The notes under the pieces: generated by a model
What the model was told of the DNA's origin: nothing
Database searches by the model: none
What the model saw: only the letters and a program-made list of their open reading frames with translations
Position numbers and translations under genes: made by a program
Shown here: piece after piece, positions 8,552-20,179 of the stretch
Position numbering within the stretch: the stretch's first letter is position 1
How the letters are laid out: each line of letters begins with the position of its first letter
Source: Streptomyces sp. Edi4
Lineage (GTDB): Bacteria; Actinomycetota; Actinomycetes; Streptomycetales; Streptomycetaceae
Assembly: GCF_040253615.1 (NCBI RefSeq)
Contig: NZ_JBEJGY010000004.1
Coordinates: 1,488,001 to 1,552,000 of the forward strand
Reading direction: 5' to 3'
Length of the DNA: 64,000 nt

Positions 8552-9649
8552 TCACCGCGCACGCTCCGGGCCCGAGGCCACCTTCTTGCGCAGGTCGCGT
8601 TCGACGGTGTCGGCGATGCCCTTGGCGCCGTGGCCGAGGCCCGCCTCGGCCACGGGTCCGCTCGCCGCCTGGGCCGTGGCCGCGTCGGCGGACTGCGGCG
8701 CGGGGGCCACGCGGCCGTCCGCGAACCCCGAGACGGCGGTGACGACGACGGGCGCGTCCGTGAGCACCCGTACCGTCCAGCTCGCACGCTGCTTGTCGCC
8801 GAACGCGGCGGCGGCGCTGTTCTTGACGGCGTAGGGCCTCGGCATCAGGTCCGTACGCTCCCCCAGCTTCTCGTTGCTGAACCGGTTCGCCAGGGCGGTC
8901 ATCGCGGCGGGCTGGGCGCGGGTGAAGAGGAGTCCGACGGTGATCACGCTGGTCTCGGTCGCGTCGGTGTAGGTGGCGCGCAGCATACGGGCGCAGCCGA
9001 CCGGTGCCACGACCTTCAGGAGCAGGGGGTCGAGCGCGTCCGCGCAGTCGCCGTCCGGCGCGACGCCGATCCGGGTCCACTGGCGGTCCGCGCCGCCCGG
9101 GCCCGCGCCGGTGCCCCGGATGCTGGGCGGGAAGAGGGTGTCGACGGGGACGCTGTGCCACAGCTCGCGCGCGGCGGTGTAGGTGCTGGGGGCCGAGGGC
9201 CCGCCGGAGCCCCCGTCGAGCCAGGTGCCGGCCGCCGCCCCGCCGATGAGCCCGGCGCCGAGGACGACGCAGACCGCGGCCGCCGCCACGCGCCCGGGCC
9301 TGCGGGCCGGCACCGGCCGCAGCGGGCCCGGCTCGTCGGACAGCGGTGGCGGGGGCAGCAGCGGCTTGGGCGGGGCGGCCGGCGGCGCGGGTATCGCGGC
9401 GGGCGGCAGCGCGGTGGGAGGTAGGGCGACGGGAGGCGGCGCCGAAACCCCGGAGGGTATGGGGGTGTTCGGCCGGTCGGGCAGGACCGGGCCCGGGTCC
9501 ATCAGGCCGAGCGCGCGGCGCGGCCGGTCGGTGGCGCGGGCGGGCGCGGGCCCGGCGGGAGCCGGCGCGGGGGGAGCGGACGCCTCGGGTTCCGGTGCGG
9601 GGGAGGGCAGTTGGGGGGTGGTGTGCGGGGGCCGTGCGTCGGTGGTCAT
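8552..9649 (-). CDS. Proline-rich bitopic membrane protein in mycosin operon
   Basis: 365-aa protein. Residues about 1-120 form a disordered Pro/Ala-rich cytoplasmic region. A single transmembrane helix (VAAAAVCVVLGAGLIGGAAAG) is followed by an extracytoplasmic domain of about 200 aa containing two cysteines (GDCADAL and VGCARML) likely to be disulfide-bonded. It ends 26 bp before the mycosin start, so the two are probably co-transcribed and may work together at the membrane. I do not recognise the extracellular domain. Confidence 0.75.
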   Translation of the reverse strand: MTTDARPPHTTPQLPSPAPEPEASAPPAPAPAGPAPARATDRPRRALGLMDPGPVLPDRPNTPIPSGVSAPPPVALPPTALPPAAIPAPPAAPPKPLLPPPPLSDEPGPLRPVPARRPGRVAAAAVCVVLGAGLIGGAAAGTWLDGGSGGPSAPSTYTAARELWHSVPVDTLFPPSIRGTGAGPGGADRQWTRIGVAPDGDCADALDPLLLKVVAPVGCARMLRATYTDATETSVITVGLLFTRAQPAAMTALANRFSNEKLGERTDLMPRPYAVKNSAAAAFGDKQRASWTVRVLTDAPVVVTAVSGFADGRVAPAPQSADAATAQAASGPVAEAGLGHGAKGIADTVERDLRKKVASGPERAR

Positions 9650-9835
9650 CCGCCCCCCTCGTACCCCTCTTGCCGTCCGGTCCAGCCCTTTCGCGCTCGG
9701 GCGTCACTCTACGGGCTGATCCTGTGCGGGCGCAGACCGGTCCGGGCGCGGACCGGTCCGGGCGCCGCGGCATCCCGTGCGGTCCGCGCTCCTCGACCCC
9801 TACCTTGTGGTAACCGGTTCTGGCAGGCTTCCGCC

Positions 9836-11038
9836 ATGACACCCCGCGCCGCTGACCGCGCCCGGTACGACCGGGCGACCGCTCATCTCGACGCGCCGGT
9901 GGCGATCGTCGATCTGGAGGCGTTCGACGCCAACGCGGATGACGTCGTCCGCCGCGCGGCCGGCAAGCCGGTCCGGGTGGCCAGCAAGTCGGTGCGCTGC
10001 CGCGCGCTCCTGGAGCGGGTGCTCGCCCGGCCCGGCTTCGCGGGCCTGATGTCCTTCACGCTCGCGGAGTCGGTGTGGCTGGCGCGCGCCGGGTTCGAGG
10101 ACGTACTGCTCGCCTATCCCTCCACCGACCGCGCGGCGTTCGCCGAGCTGACCGGGGATCCCAAGCTCGCCGGCGCCATCACCGTGATGATCGACGACCC
10201 GGCGCAGCTCGACCTGGTGGACCGGGCCCGCGAGGGCGCCGGGCACGAGGTGCGGGTCTGCCTGGAGCTGGACACCTCGCTCCAGCTGCTGGGGGGCCGG
10301 GTGCGTGTCGGCGCCCGCCGCTCCCCGCTGCGCACCCCGGCCCAACTGGCCGAACTGGCCCGCTCGGTGGCTCGGCGTCCGGGTTTCCGGCTGGTGGGTC
10401 TGATGGCGTACGAGGGTCATGTCGCCGGGGTCGGGGACGCGGTGGCGGGGCGTCCGCTGCGTTCGCGGGCGATCCGGGCGATGCAGGCCGTGGCCCGCAA
10501 GGAGCTCGCGGCGCGGCGGGCCCAAGTGGTGCGCGCGGTGCGGGCGGTCGCGCCGGATCTGGAGTTCGTCAACGGCGGCGGCACGGGCAGTGTGCAGCAC
10601 ACGGCGGCCGAGGCGGCGGTGACCGAGATCGCCGCGGGCTCGGGGCTCTATGTGCCGCGGCTCTTCGACAACTACACCTCCTTCAGCGGGCGCCCGGCCG
10701 CCCTGTTCGCCCAGCCGGTGGTGCGCCGGCCGGGCGTCGGCGTGGTGACCGTGCTCGGCGGCGGCTACCCGGCCTCGGGCGCGCCCGGCGCGGACCGCCT
10801 TCCGGTGCCGTATCTGCCGGAGGGCCTGCGCTACGACCCGCAGGAGGGCGCTGGCGAGGTGCAGACGCCGCTGCTCGGCTCCCCCGCCGACGACCTGCTG
10901 ATCGGCGACAAGGTGTGGTTCCGGCACGCCAAGGCGGGCGAACTGTGCGAGCGTTTCGGGGAGTTGCACCTGGTGGAGGGCGACCGCGTGACGGCGACCG
11001 TGCCGACCTACCGGGGCGAGGGCCGCACGTTCCTGTAG
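9836..11038 (+). CDS. Amino acid deaminase/aldolase, fold-type III PLP enzyme
   Basis: 400-aa cytoplasmic enzyme related to D-threonine aldolase and alanine racemase. The N-terminal TIM barrel begins APVAIVDLEAFDAN. The PLP lysine is expected in RVASKSVRCRALL, and glycine-rich phosphate-binding residues are seen in VNGGGTGS. A C-terminal domain contains GDKVWFRHAKAGELCERFGEL, the metal-site region seen in D-threonine aldolase-like proteins. The ATG at 9836 follows CAGGCTTCCGCC. Upstream lies a direct repeat of GACCGGTCCGGGCGC (about 9735-9765). The true substrate is unknown. Confidence 0.82.
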   Translation: MTPRAADRARYDRATAHLDAPVAIVDLEAFDANADDVVRRAAGKPVRVASKSVRCRALLERVLARPGFAGLMSFTLAESVWLARAGFEDVLLAYPSTDRAAFAELTGDPKLAGAITVMIDDPAQLDLVDRAREGAGHEVRVCLELDTSLQLLGGRVRVGARRSPLRTPAQLAELARSVARRPGFRLVGLMAYEGHVAGVGDAVAGRPLRSRAIRAMQAVARKELAARRAQVVRAVRAVAPDLEFVNGGGTGSVQHTAAEAAVTEIAAGSGLYVPRLFDNYTSFSGRPAALFAQPVVRRPGVGVVTVLGGGYPASGAPGADRLPVPYLPEGLRYDPQEGAGEVQTPLLGSPADDLLIGDKVWFRHAKAGELCERFGELHLVEGDRVTATVPTYRGEGRTFL

Positions 11039-11051
11039 ATCCGCCACCGGA

Positions 11052-11996
11052 TCACGGCGAGGGCGGGGCCAGGCTGGTGCCGACGCCGCCGTGACCGCCG
11101 CCGCTATTGCCAGCGCCGCCGCCACCGCCACCGATCGGCGCGATGCCCTGCGTGATGGTGTCCATGAGGGCGAGCGGCGGCCCGTCGGACCCCGCGTCGA
11201 AGGAGAGCCGCACGATGACCATCGCCTGGTTGGCCATGGGCGCGGGGAAGGCGAGGGATTCGACGTAACCGCCCGACCCCGCGCCTGTCTTGACCCGCCA
11301 GCGCACCAGATAGCCGGTGCTCCCGCCGACCGACACGGGGGCGGACTTCACCTCCTGGTGCGAGGTGATGCCGTTGTAGTGGTGGACGCCGTTGCCTGTG
11401 GGGTCCGCGTCGTAGGCGTCCTTGGCGGCGTCGGCGATGTCGTTCTTGGCGACGGCCTCGGGGGTCGTGAGGTCGGTCCGGGTGGCCGTCGTCGTGGAGA
11501 CCCCGCCGCCACGGCAGTACCCCTGGTCGCCCGGGCAGTACAGGATGTCCTTGGTCACCATGGTGACGCGTCCGGTCACCGGGTCGTCGCCCTCCTCCCA
11601 GCCGTCCGGGATGGGCAGGGTGATGCCGTTGAGCTGGTCGACGAGCCGGTGCGGATCGCGCGAGGGCGCGGGACTGTCCTGCGGGGCCGGGGCGTTGGCG
11701 GCCGACGGCGCCTTGGGCCCCTTGCTCGGGGCCGCCGCCCGCGCCCCGTCGTCCCCGGGCCGGGCGACGAGGACGGCGGCGGCGATCCCGGCCACCAGGA
11801 GCACGGCGGCCGAGGCGATGACCGCCGCCCGGCCGCGCCGACGGGCGGGCGGCGGGGCCACGACCGCGGCCGGGGGCCCGTAGCCCTGCTGGCCTGCGGC
11901 GCGGGTGTGCGCGGTCCAGGCCGCGCCGTCCCACCAGCGTTCGTTGCCGGGCAGGCCCGGATCCGCGTACCAGCCGGGCGGGGTCGTCAAGGTCAT
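11052..11996 (-). CDS. DUF2510 membrane protein with extracytoplasmic domain
   Basis: 314-aa protein. The N-terminus has a DUF2510 module (PPGWYADPGLPGNERWWDGAAWTAHTR). It is followed by a basic linker, one transmembrane helix (AAVIASAAVLLVAGIAAAVLVA) and a Pro/Ala/Ser linker. A secreted domain of about 190 aa contains an ILYCPGDQGYCRGGG cysteine pair, and the protein ends in a Gly-rich tail. DUF2510 proteins are common in actinobacterial envelopes; the function is unknown. It is convergent with the PLP enzyme gene. Confidence 0.8.
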   Translation of the reverse strand: MTLTTPPGWYADPGLPGNERWWDGAAWTAHTRAAGQQGYGPPAAVVAPPPARRRGRAAVIASAAVLLVAGIAAAVLVARPGDDGARAAAPSKGPKAPSAANAPAPQDSPAPSRDPHRLVDQLNGITLPIPDGWEEGDDPVTGRVTMVTKDILYCPGDQGYCRGGGVSTTTATRTDLTTPEAVAKNDIADAAKDAYDADPTGNGVHHYNGITSHQEVKSAPVSVGGSTGYLVRWRVKTGAGSGGYVESLAFPAPMANQAMVIVRLSFDAGSDGPPLALMDTITQGIAPIGGGGGGAGNSGGGHGGVGTSLAPPSP

Positions 11997-12018
11997 GGCC
12001 CCAGCCTAGAACCCGTGT

Positions 12019-13314
<1,296 letters not shown>

Positions 13315-13433
13315 GCTGGAGGACTCCTGTCGTAGGGAAGATCGTCACGGACGCTAGACAGCGCGGCCGGGCGTCGTGCGACGCCCGGCTGCCCAATGCG
13401 TGACCGCCGGGTGAACAGCGGGGGCCGGCCCTT

Positions 13434-14249
13434 CTAGAGCGGCGTGACGTACGCCCCGGAGATGCCGCCGTCGACCAGGAAGTCGGTGGCGTTGATGAAG
13501 GAGGAGTCGTCGCTCGCGAGGAAGGCGACGGCGGCGGCGATCTCGTCGGCCTCGGCGAAGCGGCCCGCCGGGATGTGCACCAGGCGGCGCGCGGCGCGCT
13601 CGGGGTCCTTGGCGAACAGCTCCTGGAGCAGCGGGGTGTTGACGGGACCCGGGCACAGCGCGTTGACGCGGATGCCCTCGCGGGCGAACTGCACACCGAG
13701 CTCGCGCGACATCGCGAGCACCCCGCCCTTGGAGGCGGTGTAGGAGATCTGCGAGGTCGCCGCGCCCATGACGGCCACGAACGAGGCGGTGTTGATGATG
13801 GAGCCCCGGCCCTGGCGCCGCATGTAGGGCAGCGCGGCCTTGCAGCACAGATAGACGGAGGTGAGGTTGACCTCCTGGACGCGGCGCCAGGCGTCGAGTC
13901 CGGTGGTGAGGATCGAGTCGTCGTCGGGCGGCGAGATGCCCGCGTTGTTGAACGCGATGTCGACGCTGCCGTAGGTGTCGAACGCCGTCTTGAACAGCGC
14001 CTCGACCTGTTCCTGGTCGGTGACGTCGACCTTGACGAAGAGCCCGCCGACGGCTTCGGCGGCGGCCTTGCCGGCGCTCTCGTCGATGTCGCCGCACACC
14101 ACGTGGGCGCCCTCGGCGGCCAGGCGCTTGGCGGTCGCGAGTCCGATGCCGCTGCCGGCTCCGGTGATGACGGCGGTGCGGCCGGCCAGGCGGCGGCAGA
14201 CGGGGGTCCGGGGGGAGTCCCCAGGGATCGTTGCGGTGTCGTCGGTCAT
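13434..14249 (-). CDS. Short-chain dehydrogenase/reductase, last gene of the gamma-glutamyl-ethanolamine operon
   Basis: 271-aa NAD(P)-dependent oxidoreductase. The Rossmann motif is VITGAGSGIG, NNAG is present, the catalytic Ser lies near IINTASFVAV, and YTASKGG supplies Tyr and Lys. An Asp in VCGDIDES at the end of beta-2 favours NAD over NADP. It lies 6 bp downstream of the aldehyde dehydrogenase gene and is clearly co-transcribed. Generic annotation would be 3-oxoacyl-ACP reductase. Its place here suggests it oxidises the hydroxyl of gamma-glutamylethanolamide to the aldehyde; this is inference. Confidence 0.85.
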   Translation of the reverse strand: MTDDTATIPGDSPRTPVCRRLAGRTAVITGAGSGIGLATAKRLAAEGAHVVCGDIDESAGKAAAEAVGGLFVKVDVTDQEQVEALFKTAFDTYGSVDIAFNNAGISPPDDDSILTTGLDAWRRVQEVNLTSVYLCCKAALPYMRRQGRGSIINTASFVAVMGAATSQISYTASKGGVLAMSRELGVQFAREGIRVNALCPGPVNTPLLQELFAKDPERAARRLVHIPAGRFAEADEIAAAVAFLASDDSSFINATDFLVDGGISGAYVTPL

Positions 14250-14255
14250 GGGTGC

Positions 14256-15647
14256 TCAGGCCTCCGTGCTGATGAAGACGTTCTTGGTCTCGGTGAATGC
14301 GGCCAGGGCGTCGGGGCCGAGCTCGCGGCCGAGGCCGGACTGCTTGTAGCCGCCGAACGGGGTCGAATGGCGCACGCTGGAATGGGAGTTGACGGACAGG
14401 TTGCCAGCCGCGACGGCGCGCGAGAGGCGCAGCGCGCGGCCGATGTCGCGGGTCCAGATCGAGCCGGAAAGCCCGTAGTCGGTGGCGTTGGCGAGCCGTA
14501 CCGCGTCCTCCTCGTCCTCGAAGGGGAGCACGACGGCGACCGGCCCGAAGACCTCCTCGACGGCGGCGGGCGCCTCCGGGCCCAGGCCGGTCAGGACGGT
14601 CGGCGGGAACCAGAAGCCGGGCCCGTCGGGTGCGCTGCCGCGCAGCGCGGGCGCGTCGCCGGGGACGTAGGAGCGGACGCGGTCCAGCTGGACGCGCGAG
14701 ATGAGCGGGCCCATCATCGTCTTCTCGTCGGCCGGATCACCGACCGCGATCTCCTCGATGGCGGGGCCGAGCAGTTCCATGAAGCGGTCGTACGCGCCGC
14801 GCTGGACCAGGATGCGGGTGCGGGCGCAGCAGTCCTGGCCGCAGTTGTCGAGGAAGGACATGGGGGTGGCGGCGGCCGCCGCCTCGATGTCGGCGTCGGC
14901 GAAGACGATGTTGGGGCTCTTGCCGCCGAGTTCGAGGGTCACCCGCTTCACGCGGTCGGCGCACTTGGCCATGATCTGCTTGCCGACGCGGGTGGACCCG
15001 GTGAAGACGATCTTCGCGACGCCGGGGTGCTCGACGAGCGCGTCCCCCGCGATCGTGCCCGCGCCGGGCAGGACCTGGAAGAGGCCTTCGGGCAGCCCCG
15101 CCTCCAGGGCGAGGCCGGCCAGCCGCAGGGCGGTGAGCGGGGTGGTCTCCGCGGGCTTGAGGATCACCGCGTTGCCGGCCGCGAGCGCGGGGGCGGTGCC
15201 CCAGGCGGCGATGGGCATCGGGAAGTTCCAGGGGGCGATGACACCGACCACGCCGAGCGGTTCGAGCAGGGTGATGTCGAGGCCGCCCGCGACCGGGATC
15301 TGACGCCCACTCAGGCGCTCCACTCCCCCGGCCGAGAAGTCGAGCAGGTCGCGGACGTTGCCCGCCTCCCAGCGGGCGTTGCCGATGGTGTGCCCGGCCT
15401 CCTGAACCTCCAAGTGGGCCAGTTCCTCGATGTGTTGGTCGACCACGGCCGCGAAGCGGCGCAGGAGGCGGGCGCGGTCGGCGGGGGCCGCGGCGGCCCA
15501 GCCGCGCTGGGCCGCCCTGGCCCGTGCGACCGCGGCGTCCACGTCGGCGACGGTGGCGCCGGCGACGACCGCGATCACCTCCTCGGTGGCGGGGTTGAGT
15601 ACCTGTAGCTCGTACGCGGTGGACGCGGTGGACAAGGCGTTCCTCAC
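14256..15647 (-). CDS. Aldehyde dehydrogenase of the gamma-glutamyl pathway
   Basis: NAD(P)-dependent aldehyde dehydrogenase. Seen are PWNFPMPIAAWG, the NAD-binding FTGSTRVGKQIM, the catalytic Glu in LELGGKSPN and the catalytic Cys in NCGQDCCARTR. The C-terminal region has FGGYKQSGLGRELG. I chose the GTG at 15645-15647, which overlaps the ligase stop as GTGA; a TTG at 15633-15635 after GAGG is an alternative. The operon context suggests it oxidises gamma-glutamyl-acetaldehyde to gamma-glutamylglycine, parallel to PuuC in putrescine breakdown. The substrate is inferred. Confidence 0.9.
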   Translation of the reverse strand: MRNALSTASTAYELQVLNPATEEVIAVVAGATVADVDAAVARARAAQRGWAAAAPADRARLLRRFAAVVDQHIEELAHLEVQEAGHTIGNARWEAGNVRDLLDFSAGGVERLSGRQIPVAGGLDITLLEPLGVVGVIAPWNFPMPIAAWGTAPALAAGNAVILKPAETTPLTALRLAGLALEAGLPEGLFQVLPGAGTIAGDALVEHPGVAKIVFTGSTRVGKQIMAKCADRVKRVTLELGGKSPNIVFADADIEAAAAATPMSFLDNCGQDCCARTRILVQRGAYDRFMELLGPAIEEIAVGDPADEKTMMGPLISRVQLDRVRSYVPGDAPALRGSAPDGPGFWFPPTVLTGLGPEAPAAVEEVFGPVAVVLPFEDEEDAVRLANATDYGLSGSIWTRDIGRALRLSRAVAAGNLSVNSHSSVRHSTPFGGYKQSGLGRELGPDALAAFTETKNVFISTEA

Positions 15648-17008
15648 AGGCGTTCGAAGGAGCGGCGGAGCTCCCAGTCGGTCACCGCGGCGTCGAACGC
15701 GTCGAGTTCGACCCGCGCCATGTTGCGGTAGTGCGCGACGACCTCGTCCCCGAACGCGGCCTTGGCGATGGGGCTGTTCTCCCACAGTTCGGCGGCTTCG
15801 CGCAGGGTGGTGGGGACGTGGGCGTAGTCGCCGACATAGGCGTTGGACGTGCAGGCCTCGGGCAGCTCCAGCTCGTTCTCGATGCCGTACAGGCCGGCCG
15901 CGACGAGTCCGGCGACGGCGAGGTGGGGGTTGACGTCGCCGCCCGGGAGGCGGTTTTCGAACCGGGTCGAGGCGCCGTGGCCGACGACCCGCAGCGCGCA
16001 GGTGCGGTTGTCGTGCCCCCAGGCGACGGCGGTGGGCGCGAAGGAGCCCGGCTGGAAGCGCTTGTAGGAGTTGATGTTCGGCGCGTACAGGAGGGAGAAG
16101 TCCCGCAGCGCGGCGAGCTGGCCGGCCAGGAAGTGGCGCATGAGGGGCGACATGTGACCGGGTCCGTCGCCCGCCATCACATTGCGGCCGTCCTCATCGG
16201 TGAGCGAGAGGTGGATGTGGCAGGAGTTGCCCTCGCGCTGGTCGTACTTGGCCATGAAGGTGAGCGAGACGCCCTCCTGGGCCGCGATCTCCTTGGCGCC
16301 GGTCTTGTAGATCGCGTGCTGGTCGCAGGTGACCAGGGCCTCGTCGTAGCGGAAGACGATCTCGTGCTGGCCGGGGTTGCACTCCCCCTTGGCGGACTCG
16401 ACGGTCAGACCCGCGGCCTGCATCTCGTTACGGATGCGGCGAAGCAGCGGCTCGATGCGGCCGGTGCCGAGCACGGAGTAGTCGATGTTGTACTGATTGG
16501 CCGGGGTCAGGCCCTGGTACCCCGCGTCCCAGGCCTGCTCGTAGCTGTCCCGGAAGACGATGAATTCGAGCTCGGTGCCCACCTGGGCGGTGTAGCCGAG
16601 CTCCGCGAGCCGTTCCAGCTGGCGGCGGAGGATCTGGCGGGGCGCGGCGACGACCGGGGCGCCGTCGCTCCAGCCGAGATCGGCGATGAGCATCGCGGTG
16701 CCCTCGTTCCACGGCACGCGGCGCAGCGTCGCCGCATCCGGGCGCATCGCGAAGTCGCCGTAGCCACGCTCCCAGGAGGACATCGCGTAGCCGTCGACCG
16801 TGTTCATCTCGGTGTCCACGGCCAGCAGGTAGTTGCAGCCCTCGGTGCCGTGCGCCAGGACCTCGTCCAGGAAGAAGCCGGCCGCGAAGCGCTTGCCCTG
16901 CAACCGCCCTTGCATATCGGGGAAGGCCAGGACGACAGTGTCGATCTCACCGCTCGCGACGAGGTCTCGCAGCTCCTCGATCGAGAGCGGGGGTGTGCGG
17001 TCTGCCAC
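15644..17008 (-). CDS. glnA4: Glutamine synthetase-like gamma-glutamyl ligase, GlnA4 type
   Basis: 454-aa ATP-dependent ligase of the glutamine synthetase superfamily. The catalytic domain shows VGTELEFIVF, ESAKGECNPGQHEI, GNSCHIHLSL, the ATP/glutamate region NINSYKRFQPGSFAPTAV and FENRLPGGDVNPHLAVAG. The N-terminal beta-grasp is shorter than in GlnA. Streptomyces GlnA4 condenses glutamate with ethanolamine. The ethanolamine-type permease, aldehyde dehydrogenase and gamma-glutamyl hydrolase around this gene agree with that role rather than with ammonium assimilation. It is the first gene of the minus-strand operon and divergent from the GntR gene. Confidence 0.88.
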   Translation of the reverse strand: MADRTPPLSIEELRDLVASGEIDTVVLAFPDMQGRLQGKRFAAGFFLDEVLAHGTEGCNYLLAVDTEMNTVDGYAMSSWERGYGDFAMRPDAATLRRVPWNEGTAMLIADLGWSDGAPVVAAPRQILRRQLERLAELGYTAQVGTELEFIVFRDSYEQAWDAGYQGLTPANQYNIDYSVLGTGRIEPLLRRIRNEMQAAGLTVESAKGECNPGQHEIVFRYDEALVTCDQHAIYKTGAKEIAAQEGVSLTFMAKYDQREGNSCHIHLSLTDEDGRNVMAGDGPGHMSPLMRHFLAGQLAALRDFSLLYAPNINSYKRFQPGSFAPTAVAWGHDNRTCALRVVGHGASTRFENRLPGGDVNPHLAVAGLVAAGLYGIENELELPEACTSNAYVGDYAHVPTTLREAAELWENSPIAKAAFGDEVVAHYRNMARVELDAFDAAVTDWELRRSFERL

Positions 17009-17041
17009 GGGAAGCTCCTCCTTGGGTCAGCCGAGAGCCAT

Positions 17042-17064
17042 AAGGTATGGGGTAGGACCATTGA
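17042..17064. promoter_or_regulatory. Putative GntR operator between glnA4 and gntR
   Basis: AAGGTATG, seven variable bases, then ACCATTGA. The same 8+8 bases with the same spacing occur at 17920-17942 before the permease gene. The outer arms are an imperfect inverted repeat (AAGGT against AATGGT). The site lies 34 bp before glnA4 and 22 bp before gntR, so binding here could repress both. Confidence 0.6.
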
Positions 17065-17085
17065 TTGGGAAGAGGAATCCACGAC

Positions 17086-17862
17086 GTGGCGAAGAAGATC
17101 GACTCGGCGGACTCGGCAGAGCGCGGGAGGCCGGACGCGGCAGAGGGCGGGAGACCGGACGCGCTGGTGCCCGTCCTGCGGACCGTACGGGCCGGGAACG
17201 GCTTCGAGGAGGCGCTGGAGCAGGTCCTCCAGCTGCTCCGCCTCGGGCTCGTGCCACCGGGTGAACGGCTGCCGCCCGAACGGGAGTTGGCCGAGCGGAT
17301 GGGGATCAGCCGGGTCACCCTGCGCGAGGTCTTGAAGGTGCTCCAGGACCAGCGCCTCGTGGAGAGCAGGCGCGGCCGCTACGGCGGCACGTTCGTGCTG
17401 GCCAGGGCAGCCGAGGGCGGCGAGGACGAGCTGCGCAGGCGCGTCGCGTCCGTCGACGTCGAGGACACCCTGCGCTTCCGTGAGGTCCTGGAGACCGGGG
17501 CGGCCGGATTGTGCGCGGCGCACGGACTGGGCGAGCGGGGCGCCGGGCGGCTGCGCGCCGCGCTCGCCGCGACCCACGACGCCGAACTCTGCGACTACCG
17601 CCGCCAGGACACCCTGCTCCACCTCACCCTGGCCGAGCTGTCCGGATCCCCCACGCTCACCGCCCAGTACGCGGCGGTCCGGGCCACCGTCAACGACCTC
17701 CTGGACTGCATCCCGCTCCTGGTGCGCAACCTGGAGCACTCCCAGCACCAGCACACCGCGCTCGTCGAGGCGGTGCTCGACGGCGACGCGGACGGCGCGC
17801 GCGAGGCGATGCGGGAGCACTGCGCGGGGACGGCGGCGCTGCTGCGCGGCTTCTTGACCTGA
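17086..17862 (+). CDS. GntR/FadR-family transcriptional regulator
   Basis: 258-aa regulator. The N-terminal winged helix-turn-helix contains GERLPPERELAERMGISRVTLREVLKVLQDQ and the wing SRRGRYGGTFV. The C-terminal helical FCD-type domain contains RFREVLETGAAGLCAAHG and HLTLAELSGSPTL. The GTG at 17086 follows AGAGGA with 9-bp spacing; TTG codons just upstream are less likely starts. It is divergent from glnA4 and precedes the permease gene. The duplicated motif in both promoters points to control of the whole locus, probably with pathway substrate as effector. Confidence 0.88.
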   Translation: MAKKIDSADSAERGRPDAAEGGRPDALVPVLRTVRAGNGFEEALEQVLQLLRLGLVPPGERLPPERELAERMGISRVTLREVLKVLQDQRLVESRRGRYGGTFVLARAAEGGEDELRRRVASVDVEDTLRFREVLETGAAGLCAAHGLGERGAGRLRAALAATHDAELCDYRRQDTLLHLTLAELSGSPTLTAQYAAVRATVNDLLDCIPLLVRNLEHSQHQHTALVEAVLDGDADGAREAMREHCAGTAALLRGFLT

Positions 17863-17919
17863 GCGGGTCCGGACCCCGGTTTCGCGCCCACCCCTTGCGC
17901 ATCACCGCGCCCTACGGCA

Positions 17920-17942
17920 AAGGTATGCAGCCAAACCATTGA
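17920..17942. promoter_or_regulatory. Putative GntR operator upstream of the permease
   Basis: Second copy of AAGGTATG-N7-ACCATTGA, identical at all 16 outer positions to the copy at 17042-17064 and different in the 7-bp centre. It ends 34 bp before the permease ATG. Its presence only at these two promoters of the locus supports a specific operator. Confidence 0.6.
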
Positions 17943-17976
17943 ATTGATCTCCCCCGACGATCATCTGGAGCGGCTC

Positions 17977-19428
<1,452 letters not shown>

Positions 19429-19468
19429 CGGGCCGCCCGCCCCGCCCCTACGAACGGAGACCGTGACC

Positions 19469-20179
19469 GTGCCCAAACCGCTGATTGGCATCAGTACGTA
19501 TCTGGAGCCAGCCGCGTGGGGGGTGTGGCAGATGCCCGCCGCCCTGCTGCCCGCCGGCTATCCCCGGCTCGTGCGGGCGGCCGGGGGCCTGGCCGCGATG
19601 CTGCCGCCGGACGACGACCCGGCGGCAGCGGCCGAGGTGGTGGCGCGTGTCGACGGCCTGATCATCGCGGGCGGCGCGGATGTGGAGCCGGTGTGCTACG
19701 GGGCCACGGCCTCCTCCCTGACCGGGCCGCCCGCCCGCGCGCGGGACGCCTGGGAGCTGGCCCTGATCGAGGCGGCCCTGGCCTCGGGCACCCCGCTGCT
19801 CGGCATCTGCCGGGGTCTTCAGCTCCTCAATGTCGCGCTCGGCGGCACGCTGGTGCAGCACCTGGACGGGCACACCGGTGGACGCGGGGTGTTCGGCGAG
19901 CACACCGTCGAGCCGGTGCCGGGCACGCTGTACGCCTCGCTCGTGCCCGAGGCCGCGTCCGTGCCGACCTACCACCACCAGTGCGTGGACCGGCTCGGCG
20001 CCGGGCTCGTGGCGTCGGCGTACGCGGCGGACGGCACGGTGGAGGCGGCCGAACTGCCCGGGCCGGGCTGGGCCCTGGGCGTCCAGTGGCACCCCGAGGC
20101 GGGCCAGGACCTTCGCGTGGCGCGGGGCCTGGTGAGGGCGGCGGCGGCCCGGGGCGGGCGGCCGACACCGGCGCCCTGA
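19469..20179 (+). CDS. Class I glutamine amidotransferase-like gamma-glutamyl hydrolase (peptidase C26)
   Basis: 236-aa cytoplasmic hydrolase of the PuuD type. The nucleophile Cys is in LLGICRGLQLLNVALGG and the His/Glu pair is in GVQWHPEAG. LIIAGGADVEP is also typical. The GTG at 19469 fits GGAGA with 8-bp spacing; the GTG at 19463 is too close. It would cleave the gamma-glutamyl amide at the end of the pathway and release glutamate plus the amino acid (glycine if the start is ethanolamine). It lies 40 bp after the permease gene, in one transcription unit. Confidence 0.85.
   Translation: MPKPLIGISTYLEPAAWGVWQMPAALLPAGYPRLVRAAGGLAAMLPPDDDPAAAAEVVARVDGLIIAGGADVEPVCYGATASSLTGPPARARDAWELALIEAALASGTPLLGICRGLQLLNVALGGTLVQHLDGHTGGRGVFGEHTVEPVPGTLYASLVPEAASVPTYHHQCVDRLGAGLVASAYAADGTVEAAELPGPGWALGVQWHPEAGQDLRVARGLVRAAAARGGRPTPAP

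Noticed and set aside
13575..15608. 677-aa plus-strand frame opposite the SDR and aldehyde dehydrogenase genes
   Set aside because: Mirror of two well-conserved enzymes; no recognisable domain.
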